Below are positions 21,480 through 34,100 of a stretch of 64,000 nucleotides of DNA, one piece after another. Within the stretch, counting starts at the first letter, position 1; each line of letters starts with the position of its first letter. The notes under the pieces are model-generated. The model worked only from the letters and a program-made list of their open reading frames with translations. It was not told where the DNA came from and did no database searches. The stretch covers positions 1,178,001 through 1,242,000 of the forward strand of contig NW_024104301.1 of NCBI RefSeq assembly GCF_003945595.2, given 5' to 3'. The DNA comes from Pipra filicauda (lineage: Eukaryota; Chordata; Aves; Passeriformes; Pipridae). The position numbers were made by a program, and so were the translations under genes.

Positions 21480-24302
21480 GATTCTATTTTTATGCATTTA
21501 TTGTTTTCTCATCTCTTATCCTCAAGAGCTGCGTGGGCAGGAGAAGCTGCAACACCACAGAACTTGCCATATAAACTAATTGAGAAAAACACAGATTTTA
21601 AAAATCTTACGATGTTACTTGTTACTCTGGTGGGTAAAATATGTTCTGCCCAGAGTTGTGCAGTGGTGTTTCTGTGAGGCAAGGAACAGATCCAGGTTTT
21701 ATGTGATGCTTTGGTGACTGTGTTATTTCTGTTGAGAAATCACACCATGGCTGGGCACGAATCTAGGACAGGCTCTGAGCACAGGCTGCTGCCTCACTCA
21801 GGGCAAGAAACAAGATGGCAAGATTGAAAGGACAGCAATCTGTCCACTCTCCAGTTCATGGGACTCTATCCCTCTGTTTATGCTGGGGGAGGAAAAGGAC
21901 ACATGGGGGATTAGCAGAAGGAGGTTTCTAATGCTCAGAAATGTTGGAAAAAGACTCAGGTGTCTCAGTGGTGTGGGAAAGTATCCAAGATAAAAATGCT
22001 GCTTCACATTTACAGGAGTGGCTTTATGCTTGCACAAGCAAAGGCATCCAGAGCTGGGGCTTGCTGTGGATTTGTTGTCTTGGTTCCTTTATCTCCTTTC
22101 AAAAAAATGATTTACCAGCTCTATTTCAGAAGGATTTCTGAAGTTTTACAGAGATTTCGTAGCTGCCTTTTAACCAGAGGAGAATCTTTCCAGCTGGTAG
22201 TTTGACAAGTACAGTAAATGAACAGCTGTTTAAACCTGCTGTGAATGTTTGCCAGCAAGTCTGCCCTACATCCAACCAGATTAATGTTATGGAACAGGGA
22301 GATCTGATGTATGGATGCTTTCAGTCTGCGTGGCTTTTAAAACAGAAATATCATAGAAATCGCTGCTGCAGTGAGACAGACCTGTTCAGAAACAAGGTGA
22401 ATGGGCAGCCACTGAAAAAGAATGCTGTCCTGGCACATTCCCCCAGGGCTTAGCTGAGCCTCATGTGTGGTGTGGGCTCTCTCTGGTTTCCACTGTCTCT
22501 AAATCATTCAAAGGACTCCCCTTACATCTACCCTGACCTTTCTTATCTATTCCCCCAGCAGCACCAATGACACACTGCCATCCCTCCAAATCCCTTCTGA
22601 GGCTGGACAATGAAAACTGCTTTCACTTTTTGTCTTGTCCTATTTGTCTTGCCCTTAAGTGAATTTTAGGGGAAAAGGAAGAGTCTCAACCCAGACAGTG
22701 CATATAGAGCAGAGATCCCTCAGCGCGGGGGGGCTGTGCTGCCCATTTGGGATTTGCTGCTGAGCTATCCGGTTTTCTTGATGCCCACACTTGGTCCTGG
22801 GGCCCTGCTAATTGGAGATGGATTGGCTCAGTGCAAATCCCAGACTGTCTGCTCTCCAACCTCTGCTGACTTGGATTTACCGGGGAACAAATCCTCGCCC
22901 TCTAAATGGGAGGAAGGCAGGAGTATTGCTTCTGAGGAGGGATTAATGGCAGAGACCAAACACAGCATTCCTCCTGGGACTTGAATCTGGATCCTCCAGT
23001 TTTCCACTGCTGGTTTCGTAGTGCTGATGATGTAGTTTGTGTTAGGGAAGGGTGCTGGCACCTCCCTGTCAGCCCAGCAAATATTTTTGACATGAGTTCC
23101 TGAATTCTGGAACAGCCAACAAGAAGGCTATTTAAATCAAATACCTTCTCCAACAGCAAGGGGGATTGTGAAATCCCAGAGTGCAGGAATGGTTTCTGTG
23201 TGCTCTGACTTGGTGACTTCATTTATGTTGGACCAACATTTGCTGCCTTTGGATTTTTATCTCAATTCTTGTTTTAAAGGTGGAGTATCAGCAGGTAGTT
23301 AGTTGTTCAGTCTGGACTAAGCCACCTATTCCTGAGCCATCTCTCTGCCTCCAAATCAAAGCTGTTTCCCCCATCCCTCACAACCTGTGTGTTCTCCAAA
23401 ACCAGCTGTGCCCATCACATCCCCTCCCGTCCCTGTTCCAGGCTGCTGCAGCTTGTTCCCTCACGTCTGCACAGAACCTTTCCTTGTCAGAAGCACAGAA
23501 ACATGAGCTTCTCTCTCTTAAAAGAGAGCCTGTTGTATCCCAGTGTTTTACTGGAGTGAAATGGGACACAGCAGACACTTGTGAGCTGGCCACTCTCATG
23601 AGGGCTTTTTCCCAGATTGAATTTCATTTAAAAATACACCTATTTGTAAGAGTCTTGACAGGCATAGAATGCATTGTTACACCAAAATATCTAAAGAATA
23701 TTTAATTAAATGTTATCAATTCAAATATAGTATTTTTTCTAAAATACACATCCTTTTAAATTATTTACTGATCCAGACTGTGCTTCTGTTGTGTTCAGAA
23801 GTGTGATGATTATGGTTTGCTCCTGTATTTAAAAACAAATAAAGTAAAGCCTCTTTGGGAAAGCTTTCCTGTGATCTCTGAGGAGAGATGAGGACTGTAA
23901 AAGACTGTGAAATTCCCTTGAAAGGTACACCTACAAATATTCATCTGCCTAAGGGTTGATTAAAACCAAAAAGGGACTTGGGTATGAGAGAAGAGGAGTA
24001 GCAGAGTATTGGGAGGAACAAGCTCTGCCTTTTGTGTGCAAGGTTAAATACACACTCAAGCACATGGTCATGTAGCTGATTGGAACTGTTTGAATGTCAA
24101 ACCAACGTCCTCAGGGAATGAAAGTGATCTAAGGAAGCTGTTAAACACGGGAACACTCGGAGGAACAGGGTAATCCCTGATGCTCCATGGTTTTCTTGGC
24201 TCAGGGCCCACGGTTATTTATGTTGTCCCACGATTTTCCCTTGAAAGTTCAAAAAGGATGGTGATACTGTTTCTTCCAATGTCTTAATTTCTTTTTTAAC
24301 AG
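21480..24302 (+). other. CCDC62 intron or downstream region, no exon resolved
   Basis: No splice-flanked segment with convincing similarity to CCDC62 is visible here, although an exon joining the exon 9 region to the exon at 24303 might be hidden. The open frames (for example 22202-22453 and 23280-23705) have no features I recognise. Confidence 0.4.
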
Positions 24303-24480
24303 TGAAGAAAACACGGGTGTGAGTTTCTACCACTTGGATTCTCCCCGTTTGACAACCGCCCAGGAGAGCAACACATCTCAGAGATCTGTGGAATTCACTG
24401 GTGAAGACTCCCCTCTGCACATCAGTGACCTGGCAGTGACTAAGCCAACAAACAGATGCTGCAGTGCTGCCGTGGACACA
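24303..24480 (+). CDS. CCDC62: CCDC62 downstream exon 10 (alternative C-terminus)
   Basis: The segment starts after TTTTTTAACAG and ends before GTCAGT. In the frame that stays open it reads EENTGVSFYHLDSPRL..., ending AAVDT, and passes in phase 0 to the next exon. Its first base would complete a codon begun by two bases of the preceding exon (phase 2). No good phase-2 donor is visible near the end of exon 9, so how this exon joins upstream is unresolved. The low-complexity polar content resembles the poorly conserved human region in the same place. Confidence 0.55.
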
Positions 24481-25092
24481 GTCAGTATCTTATTGCAGAA
24501 TGTCCTTGGTTGATTTTAAGGGGAATTATGACTGCAAATGTCTCCTGGCGTGGAAGAACTAGGGACTCAAATGATGAGACAGCAGGCTTAAGGCAAAGGT
24601 GACAAAATACTTTTTCAAAATAGCTCCTCGTTGTCTCAATATGTCTTGGACAGCAAAAGTATAAATGAGTTTTGGAAATACATATATAAGCTTTTGGAAT
24701 GAAAAACTTTAGGAGAATGGATGCTGGCTAATAGGTAATTCCACTGAGTATCTGAGTACATGTGGACACAGTTATCAGAAGCTGTTGGACACTGTTTCTT
24801 TCCTGTTCTGCCTGGTTTTCCTGCTTTCTCATGTCTTTCTTTGTTCTGCCCTTTATCCCTGAAGTACTGCTCCTGTGTGTGCTCTGTATAAATGCATGTG
24901 AAAATCTGCTACAAAACTGACACTAGCAAAGAGCTCTGTCTTTATTAGAAACACCAGCAGTTAGACAGGGCCTGTTACATTGCAGTGCTTTGAACTGAAA
25001 CATTTCAAGATTAAAATGCTGATTCTTGGTGTGTTATAACCCTTTGAAATATTCCATATTGGTAACTTTGTCTCCCTTTCTGTCTCCTCCAG

Positions 25093-25227
25093 GACACCAG
25101 TTCCATGCTGATGAAGCTGCATCGTGCTGTGGCTGAGTCTGGACAGATGATTGCTCGTCTGAACCTCAGCCTTCTCCCCCAGAGCCCTCACTTTATTCCA
25201 AAGAGCAGCCACATGGATATAGTATAG
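25093..25227 (+). CDS. CCDC62: CCDC62 last exon (conserved C-terminal segment)
   Basis: After the acceptor TCCTCCAG the exon reads DTSSMLMKLHRAVAESGQM then IARLNLSLLPQS and ends at TAG 25225-25227. It clearly parallels human TSKLQRLLAESRQMVTDLELSTLLPIS, so this is the true distal CCDC62 exon. The human LQRLL, an LxxLL receptor-binding type motif, reads LMKLH here, so the motif is not kept. Confidence 0.75.
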   Translation, partial: DTSSMLMKLHRAVAESGQMIARLNLSLLPQSPHFIPKSSHMDIV

Positions 25228-25693
25228 ATTGTTCTCCCATAGGTTGAGGTGCTCAGGAATACTGATTGGGAACATCCTATCCCTTATGCTTGACTTGCAC
25301 TCCATTAGCAAAGCACGAGGGGGATATTGTTTATAAGACAGAGACAATTCCTGCCTGCCTTAGCTGCAAGTACTTGAATTTTTTATAGGATTCTTTTAGA
25401 GGATCCTCAAGGTCATGACAGGATTTGACTTTTGCATGTGTCTAAACAGATGGAAGGAAGAAGTCATTTTGGGGCAAGCTGTAGGAGGCCTAGAAAAAAA
25501 TGAACACTGGTTCTTTCTCACTTGAAGCACTTGAGATGATTTCTCAGGCTCAGTGCACACTCACCACTCTGCTGCCCCAGAGGCTTAGAGTCAGAACTGC
25601 TTATTATTCTGTTCATGGAAAGGAGGGCAGTATAGGGAATAGGTGATATATAGGATCGTTTTGGGTATGAATTTAAACCAGACACGCAGCTTT

Positions 25694-25699
25694 AATAAA
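25694..25699 (+). terminator. CCDC62 distal polyadenylation signal
   Basis: AATAAA lies 467 bases after the stop of the last CCDC62 exon, followed by a G/T-rich stretch. It is the first canonical hexamer downstream of that stop. Confidence 0.55.
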
Positions 25700-25719
25700 T
25701 TTAGGGGGTTTGTGGGTTA

Positions 25720-28700
25720 ATTTTAGTTCCTTCGTTGCAGGGTCAGAGCATATACTCAGTGGTCAAAAAAAAAAAACCCTATATGTGGCTGTCTGGCAGC
25801 TTATTTTATGAGCATGAGCACTGATAGGGAGTTCTTGTTGGGTATGTGGATAGAAGGAATAATTGGAGAAGGAGTCACTTTCTTGTTTTCATAAATATCC
25901 ATAAGAATTTCTACCCTGTTTGACAAGGAGGTTGTACCATTTGTCTCTAGAAATGAGTCCACTTGTGCTGATATACATCCCAAAGGGAGGATTTAGGCTC
26001 TTGGATTTAGAGCAGGCTGCTTTTTCCTCACACATCACCTCCCTCTGAAAATGCTGGACTCCTTTTAGCCTCAGATGAACTTGACCAGAACAACGTTTCT
26101 GTAAGTAACAGACAAAGCAATTTTTATAACATTCAGAGCCATAAACCCTTCGCTGTGCTGGGACTGAGTGAGTGAGTGTAAAGGTTGTTGTGCCAACGTT
26201 TGCATAAACTGAAAGGAGATTTTGTTCGGCAGCTCCTCTGCAGGATTTCATTCAGCAGGGAAGACAGCAGCAGTTTAGTCTTTTGCAAATCCATGTAGGA
26301 GGATTCCTGAAAAGCTCCCTACAACACAGGGCTTGCTTGTGGCTCCTGCCCAGCCCCATCAGCTGTCTGGCTCCTGCTGACTGGTTGGCACATCACAGCT
26401 CGGCCACTCCGGCTGCCCATGACTCTGCTTTAGAACCTGAGCCTGCATTTTTGAGCTTGGAAATTGGCTTCTCGTTCAGAACTGGGGCTTCAGTGGATAG
26501 AACATAAAGCAGGCTCGTGGGTACTGGGGGAGCAGATCCTGAGCCACATCTGTGAAACTTTGATCTACTTTCAGAGCAGTTCTGGGTAAAAACTCGTCAA
26601 GCGTGTTTTAGTTAATCTATGCAGGCCAACTAATCTGTGCTTAAAACCAGGCTTACCTGGGGCGGTTTTAAACTGAGCTTTAAAGCATAATAAATACCTT
26701 AGAATTTAATCAGTAAGAATTTGTATGGGTTGGATTCTGTGCCCTGCTTGGGGGAGGGAGGAGAAGAGGGAATTGAGAATGCCAGCTTGAACCTGGCAGC
26801 TCTGGAATTTCTGTTCTCCTTTGATTTCCAGGTAGGGTTTTTGCATTACAATATAGACAACAGAACTTGCAGAAACTCTGCACAAAAGCCAGTTATCTGC
26901 TGCAGAAGAAAGAGATGCTAAGCTTCCTTCTTAACTCTATGATGTTCCATGAGCATGAAGGTGTTTTCAACTTGATCTTTGTTTGCTTCTCTTTTTATAA
27001 ATGCATCTGCAATATTAATACGCATTATGGATTTCTGAGATGAGCCTGGCACAGGATTCTAAGTGCATTTCCAGTAAAACTCTTGTGAGTACTGTAACAG
27101 CAAATAGATATTAAGGCAGCAAATAATTCCTTTAGTCAAATAATTAAACTTTCCTCAAGCGTGTTCCTCATCCTCTGGGCAGTCAGATCTCGCAGCTCCA
27201 TTCCCCAGTACCTGCAGGCTGCTTATTGTAGTTAAAGCCCTTCTGTGTGTTACAGATAACAGGATCAAGGATGTGAACATTGTTGAATGAGAGATTGGGA
27301 AGTGTTTTCCAGGGCCAAGGCCAAGGGCTGTTTTAGAATATTGTTCTAGGGCTCACAGCCCCAAAAGTAGAATGTATTGAATAGAGCTGTTTCAGAATAT
27401 CCCAAGCAGCCTTGCCCACAGCAGATTGTTTTTTCTTTTGGAATCAGGAAATTTCTCACTCTCTGATTATTTGTTCCCCTGATGTGGATTGGATGCTTGC
27501 AATAGGCACCACATTGTCTGGTTCTGAGGACAAAAGAGTAACCAGATATGGTTAAGATCCTGAACACCACTTGAAACTGAATAAGAACCAGCAACAATGA
27601 GGAGAAAAACCGGCAAAAAAAAGAAATCTTCCAGTGCTGACACAACCAAGCTCCTGCCTGCAGAGGGAGGGTATCAGAGCCAGCTGGGTTGTGAAGCTTT
27701 GTGGCTTTCTGGGTTTCTCATATAGATCAGCTTCGATCCAGCAGGGAACCGGTGCTCAGTTCCCTCTCAGATATTCCAGCTACAGTCCCTGAGCTGTTTC
27801 TCCCCTGTGGAGCCAAACCCTCTGTGCCCGGGGGAGTGGGGGTGGTTTGTAGCACCCTCACGTTCTGCTGTTCCTGCATTAAGCCTGGAGACACTGAGTC
27901 TTCTCCCCAAATCCATCGTGTCTGTGGAGTGCAGCTAATGGGGCACTGGGAGGAGGTGGATGCTGAGTAGCTGGAATGCTGAAATGCTCCTGTGCAGAGC
28001 TGCTCTTTTCCTAAAAAGAGCCCTGAGGTAAAAGCAGCCGGAGGTTTTATAGGTTGAAGCCAACACTGTGAGTTGCATCCTGAAAACACTGATGTTCAGA
28101 AGTTTCAGGAGCAAATCCCCAAAAGTGCTGAGCCCTGTGCTGAGGCAGCAGAGTGGGGAGTGTGTGCTGAGCCTACAGAAATAATCCCATTTGCTTCAAG
28201 TGAGAAAGAGCCGGTGGAACAAACGCACCCACAATCCACTGTACATCCAGGACAAGAGTTAGTGACTCTGCAAGTCACTGCCTAATGCACAGTTCCCATT
28301 TTCTTTGTGTGTTAAAAGGCACTGAATGGCTGTGATCGGATAAATCCGAAGCAGAGTTGGTAGCAGGTCCAGAAATAACAACATTTGTGCAGCTTCATAC
28401 ACAGAAGTGACCGAATTGATTTTGGTTGTGTTTGTTCGGGTTTAAAATTGCTTTGAAACCATTTGAGGGCAGGTGCACTGACAAACATCAGGGTAATTTC
28501 CTCTCTGGCTGCCAGGGATTGAGCCATTCTCATCAGTCAGTTGTTTTGTCTTTAGAGGGAGATTGAAGAACTGAGGAAAGCAGTGAGTAAAGGGCTATAT
28601 TCAGTTTTGGACAACATAGCATGTGCCACTGCTCCTAAATGGTGACTCAGGGACTGGCCAGGGACACAAAGATCACTCCTTTTCACAAAGCAAACTGGGA

Positions 28701-30620
28701 AACTTTTATTCCCAAACACCCCTTTGGTACCCCTGAGTCTGTACCTTTCTGTAAAGTGCTTTTACCTTTCTCCTGTTTATATTTTTGCTCTGTGTTCTTA
28801 TTCTGTTTGCAGTGTAAAAATGTGTGTATTTTTACATGTGGTTGCTTTATATATTTTATATATTTTAAAGGAAACGTTCCTGCTTTTGAATAAAAATCTT
28901 TTAATTTTCTGTAGTAGATTAAGAAGTTTCTAACACAGAAGTAATTCTGAGGACTCAATATCAACCCAGCAGTTACAATGGAAAGTTACCTCATTTTTAA
29001 ACATGATTCTCTGAGTGTCTGAAAGACCCACAAGTGGTGAAAAGATGTGACTCTGTGGGAATGTGTTTTATCTTGAAATAAAACACAGAATTATGCCAAG
29101 ATTAACAAAGCTATTTTTATAGCTGAGAGCTCAGGTTAAACACTAGCTTGTTTTTTAAGAATCTGAAGTGTGTAATTGTTACAACATAGGAAGTATTTTT
29201 TTTATCTTTTTATTTTTTATGGTGGCTCAGACATATTTATAGAGTATGACACAGCCAAGTATGCTTTTTCTTTCTGTTGTTAGTATATTGTTTTTGTTCT
29301 GGACTTCTTGCCTTGTGCAGAGAGATGAATAATGTTTATAGGAAGTTCCCAATTAGTGTTGTAAGCAGGAACTGGGAAATGAATTGAAATGGGAGAGCTG
29401 TCACCCACAACATGGGCAGAACAACTTTTTCACACTCAGGAGCTGGTTCTTCCAGCAAAAGTTAATAGGATCAGGTGTGTGTGGGCTCTGTTTGCACTGT
29501 AGAGCAGCAGCCAAGCATCATGTGACCTTTTTTTTTAGCATTTAACCTGATTTTATCTTTGCCTATTGGGCAAGACACATTCTGTTATCACAGTTTGAAC
29601 TTATTTTTTAACTAAAAGATCAAATAAGATAATAAAGGTGATACTTTGCTGTGTCTTTTTTGCCTGTTTAACACACTGTCCAACATATTTAATACTTAAT
29701 TCCTGATGGTCCTGAGCACAGACACAAGCTGGCTGGTCGGTCCTGTGCAGGTTGGGAGCAGTTGGGAACACCTGTGGCAAGTCCCCAGAGCTGTGCCAGC
29801 GTTTTTCCTGCGTGGGGGCAGCCAAGGGTGGGAGTCTCTGGCTGCATCCACTGCCACCAATTAATTGCAGTGAAACACAACACTCCATGGACTCCCCTTG
29901 TTAACTCTTTCATGTAGTTTTCTGCTTTCTCTTTAATTACCCCGATGACAGCCTTTCTTTCAGGTACTAATTGCCCCAAAATTAGTTGACCAGTTCTGAT
30001 CAGAGCTGCTGACTGAGGGAAGCTCAGCTGCTCCATCTCTTTGCCAGTTTCCACAAGCCTTTGTAGTGCATTTATTCCTCTACCTGTGCAGAACCTTTCC
30101 AGGCTCCGTACTCAGAGTCTCCTGCTGTGGCTATGACAAAAATTCCCCCTAAAAAGCCAGTGATAACAATACCATGCTGCTCACTCTGAAGCTGCCCAGC
30201 AGCTTTACAGAGAAATTGGTGCAACTTCCAAGCAGGAGCTGTGGTCTCTGTTTTAAATGTGTTTGAGTTTACTGGATGAATTCTGAGCTTGAACTCCTTG
30301 TGAGTTTAAAATGCCCCACTGATGGCTTTAAAATCAATACAGAAAACTGAGCTCAAGTGGTGCAACAAGGATCTGCAGAGCTCTAGGATTCTGTGTCAGG
30401 GCTGCCCTGGTTTTGTGGAATGGAAAGAAGGGGAATGTTGGGGTTAATTTATTCAGCACTGACTGACTTACAAGCCAACTGCATTATTTACCACAATCGT
30501 ATGGAAACACTTCAAACCCGGTGCCTTATTTCTGGAAGCAGCTCAAATACTCCAGGGAGCCCTTTGCTATTGGATCCTCGGACCGAATTATTATTAAAGA
30601 CAACAAAGCTTCTGTTCAGC
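25720..30620. other. CCDC62-HIP1R intergenic region, no gene recognised
   Basis: This is ordinary mixed-composition DNA. Open frames such as 28073-28285 are short, lack a supporting exon structure, and resemble nothing I know. The stretch grades into the HIP1R CpG island from about 30620. Confidence 0.6.
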
Positions 30621-30862
30621 CGCGGCCTTTCCGCAGGGTGGATGCGCGCTCTGCTCGCGACTTTCCTAAAGGGAAGAAGGTGGCGATGGAGCTCCGGGGT
30701 CCTTAACGTGCCCCGTGTGTGTGTGTGTGCAGGTGTATTGGGCGAGGGGAGGAGATGGCTAATAGGGATGAGAGGGGATTGTCGCGCGGGGCCGTCCCCG
30801 CCGTGTGTGGTGTTCCCTGAGCTGGGGAATCGTCTCGGTGCCCGCGGGGGCGGTGGGGACGC

Positions 30863-30931
30863 GTCCCCTCCCCGTGTCCCCTCCCCGTATCCCCTCCCGT
30901 GTCCCCTCCCCGTGTCCCGCCGTGTCCCCGC
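30863..30931 (+). repeat. C-rich 13-bp tandem array upstream of HIP1R
   Basis: Five to six units of GTGTCCCCTCCCC and close variants lie about 190-260 bases upstream of the HIP1R start codon. The CCCCTCCCC cores are typical SP/KLF-type sites and are G-rich on the opposite strand. Confidence 0.8.
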
Positions 30932-31119
30932 CCGGGGCCGCGGGTCGCACCTGCCCGCGGGGGGGCTGCAGTTCCGGGCGCGGCCGCCGGGGGCGCCCCC
31001 GCGCTCGGCGCAGTGCGCGGCCGGGAGGGGCGGGGGGGGCGGCGCCGGTCGCTGCCGCCCGGAGAGCGGGACCGGGCGCGGGGAGCGGAGCCCGCAGCGC
31101 CGAGCCCCGGAGCCCCGCC

Positions 31120-34100
31120 ATGAACAGCATCAAGAGCGTGCCGGCGCGGGTGCTGAACCGCCGCGGCGGGCACAGCCTGGAGGCGGAGCGGGAGCAGTTC
31201 GACAAGAGCCAGGCAAGGGCGGCGGAAGGGGGTGGCGCGGCCCCGGGACCGGCTGAGGGCACGGTCCCGGTCCTAGTCCTAGTCCTAGTCTTGGTCCCGG
31301 TCCTGGCCCGTTTCGCGGGGCATTGCCTTGGGGCGCGCTGAAGGCGGGGGCTTCCCGGGCGATGCGATGGGATGGGGTGGGATGGGATGGGGGTCGCGGG
31401 TCCCCGTTCTCGGGGGGTCCCCCCCGGTGGGGCGGCGCGGCCGCCGTCCCTCTGTCCGGCCCCGTGTCCGCCCGTCCGTCTGTCCGTGCCCGGTGCCGGC
31501 GCTCCCCCGCCCCCACCTGCGCCGCCGCTTCCTCCCGCCGCGGCCGCGGGACCGTCCCGCGTGGGCTCCGCGGCCCCCGCGCCGGCCCCGGGCCCGGCCC
31601 CGCCGTGCGCCCCCGCCCCGGAGGGCAGCGGGGCCCTGGGCGGCCGGAGCGTCCCCCCCGCGCCCCGCGGGCCTTATCGCAGGTAAACACGGCCCGGAGC
31701 ACACGGGGAAAGTTTCACGGTGTCGGCCGAGCTGGGGGTTCCGCAGCATCCCGGGGCTCCCCCGCCGCCCCGGGACTGGGCATCTCCGCATCCCTGCCGG
31801 TCCCGGTCCTGGCCGCAACGACACCGGGGGCTGTTTGGCACCGCGGGTGGATTCCCCTCGGCCCCCGCGGCTCTGGGGTCTCCCCGCGGGGATGGGGGTG
31901 TGTGAACCCACGGGGGTGGCTGAGCTAAAACAAAGCCCAAACGTGGTTGTGCCCTGTCGTGTCTACCTTGGCCGGAGTATCCGTAGCCCTGTGGCCCCCG
32001 CAGGGTGGGCGATGCTCAGGCACCGATGGGGCCAGCATATGGCTGGTGGGAAATGAATCATTCCAACAGCGTGGGCAGGGATGGGCAGAGGGATGGACAG
32101 AGCGACGGGCTCACTGCTGTCCCAGCAAAAATAGCAGTGCCCTCTGCACACATCCTCTGACCCCTCTGGTTTGGCAGGCGGTGCATTCATCGCAGGTGTT
32201 TTCCCCTTTGCCCCTTTGCTTTGCTGGCCCTTCCCTGGGCCCTGGGCTGGTTTGGCCCAGGAGGGCGCTGGTGAAGACAGGTGGGAATTCCAGGCCTAGC
32301 AGGGTCACGGTGGGTAGGAAATGGAGCTTGTTGGGTTTGGGGAGCAACACGAGAAAACCAGCAATTCCGGTTCCCTCTGGACGCGTCTCCTTCAATCGTC
32401 CCACTGGGCACCGCTGATAAAGAGTCGTGGCGGCAGCGCTGCCCCATGCACCCTCCTCCCACCTGCCCTTCCAGAGCATTTGGGACTTTTCAGTGGGACT
32501 GGTGCCCTGCACAGTTACAACTTTGCTCAGTCCAGGGGTGCTGTGGGCAGAGCTGTGTACAGGGCAAAGAGGTGGTCGCTCTCCATTAGAGGTTTTAGCT
32601 CTGTGACCCCAAGCTCACTGGCTGACAGTCACATTCACCACCCAGAACTGACCCTTTTTTTCCAGCAACTGCTGAAAAACTGTTCTAGAGGAGCTTTATC
32701 TTAGTGTGGTTTCTGTAGTGGTGCTTCAGTGAGAGCAGAACTGTTCCAGTGTCAGTACGTGGGTATTGATCTGCCTTTTAGCTCTAATTATAGCAGCTGT
32801 GGAGTTGGCCACAGGTCGCTTCTGTGTCACAGAGATGCTGGTGGCACATCCCCTCCAGGATTCCTTACCATCCTGGAGAAGGATGCTGCAGGAATCCAGA
32901 GCTCCATCACCTTTTTTCCTGCGAGGGCCGGGGTGATGCCTGTGGGTACAGACAGGGATTGCTGACCCTGCTGTGATCCCCCCACCCCCCAGGTGCTCGT
33001 GGGTGATGTGCAGGTCTCCTGCTTTCCCTGAAAATGCTTTTCCAGGTCTTGTGCCGGGGTGATTCAGATGTTCCCCTTGGAGCAGCCTCGTGTGGGAAGT
33101 AGGAAGCCACCATCCCACTCGGCAGCCTGGCAGGAGGTAAAACTTGCCAGGTTTTACTTTTCTGAAACAAAAATGTTAAAAATCCGACGAGCTCCCAAGC
33201 TTCCAGGATTATGTTGTCTGTGACTGCCGAGTGGTGCTTCCTTGGTGTAATTTGGGAGGGAGCAGTGTTAGGAAGGGAACCCCGGAGCAGCCATTTCTAG
33301 TTCAGGTGTCCTGACAGCCCTCGTGCCGCCTGGCCAGGGAGGTTTCCAGCTCAACATCCTGCTGCCAGAAAAATATCTCCCTGCCTTGGGACCTGGCATC
33401 CACCTGCCAGGTGGGGATTGTGGCCCCGCAGGATGCCGGGGCTTCGGGGAGCCGTGGGCGGGAGGATCAGCCGTAATTAAAAGCAGCCTGGAAAGAAAGG
33501 GTGGATGTAAACTGTGCTCCTTCATTTGGGCGCTTTGATCCCGGCTTTAGTCACCGGCTTGGTACGTGAGGGCTGTGAGTAAGGAGTGAGGGCTGTACCC
33601 TGTGGGCTCCCACAGCCCGCGGCCCGGCAGGTTTTGGGGTCGGACTCCCAACCCCCGGCGGGGCTGGGGCTGCACCGCTCCCAGTCAGGGATGGGGAACA
33701 GTCCATGAGGTTGCATCAAAGTTTTGGCCAGGCTGGTTGTGCACCTGCGGTGACAGCAGGGACCTGCCCATCGCTGGACGTGCTGGTGGTGTCTCAAGAG
33801 GTCAGATCAAGGGTGAATCTCCCTGTTTCAGAGCCCTGCAGCCAGCAGGGACGTCCTAAAGACACCCATGTCCCAGGCTGCAGCATCACCCCATGCCCAT
33901 CACTGGTCCCACCATCCCAATTTCATGTATCTCCTGACCAGCCTGATGTTTGGAGGCAGAGGAAGCACAACTGACACAGCAATCCTGAGGAATTGGCGTC
34001 GGTTCAGTGCTGCTGTGGTTTATTTAGGACCATGCTGGACATGGTGTCTGTCATGGCAGTGCTGTGGGTGGGCTGGGGCTGCCCCTGCACGGGTCCAGTC

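Larger units (their letters stand above)
30620..31870. promoter_or_regulatory. CpG island and promoter of HIP1R
   Basis: This very GC-rich island spans the HIP1R start codon at 31120 and the first 650 bases of intron 1. It contains a TG microsatellite at about 30714-30730, a C-rich 13-bp array at 30863-30931, a hexamer array at 31264-31305 and a G-run cluster at 31369-31393. There is no TATA box. The long frames on both strands are composition effects. Confidence 0.8.

Noticed and set aside
28073..28285. 70-aa frame with Glu/Gln-rich sequence in the CCDC62-HIP1R gap
   Set aside because: It looks somewhat protein-like but has no homology I recognise, no strong splice context and no downstream continuation.
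30393..31928. Several long frames on both strands around the HIP1R promoter
   Set aside because: High GC removes stops here. Only the frame starting at 31120 has homology and a matching splice structure.
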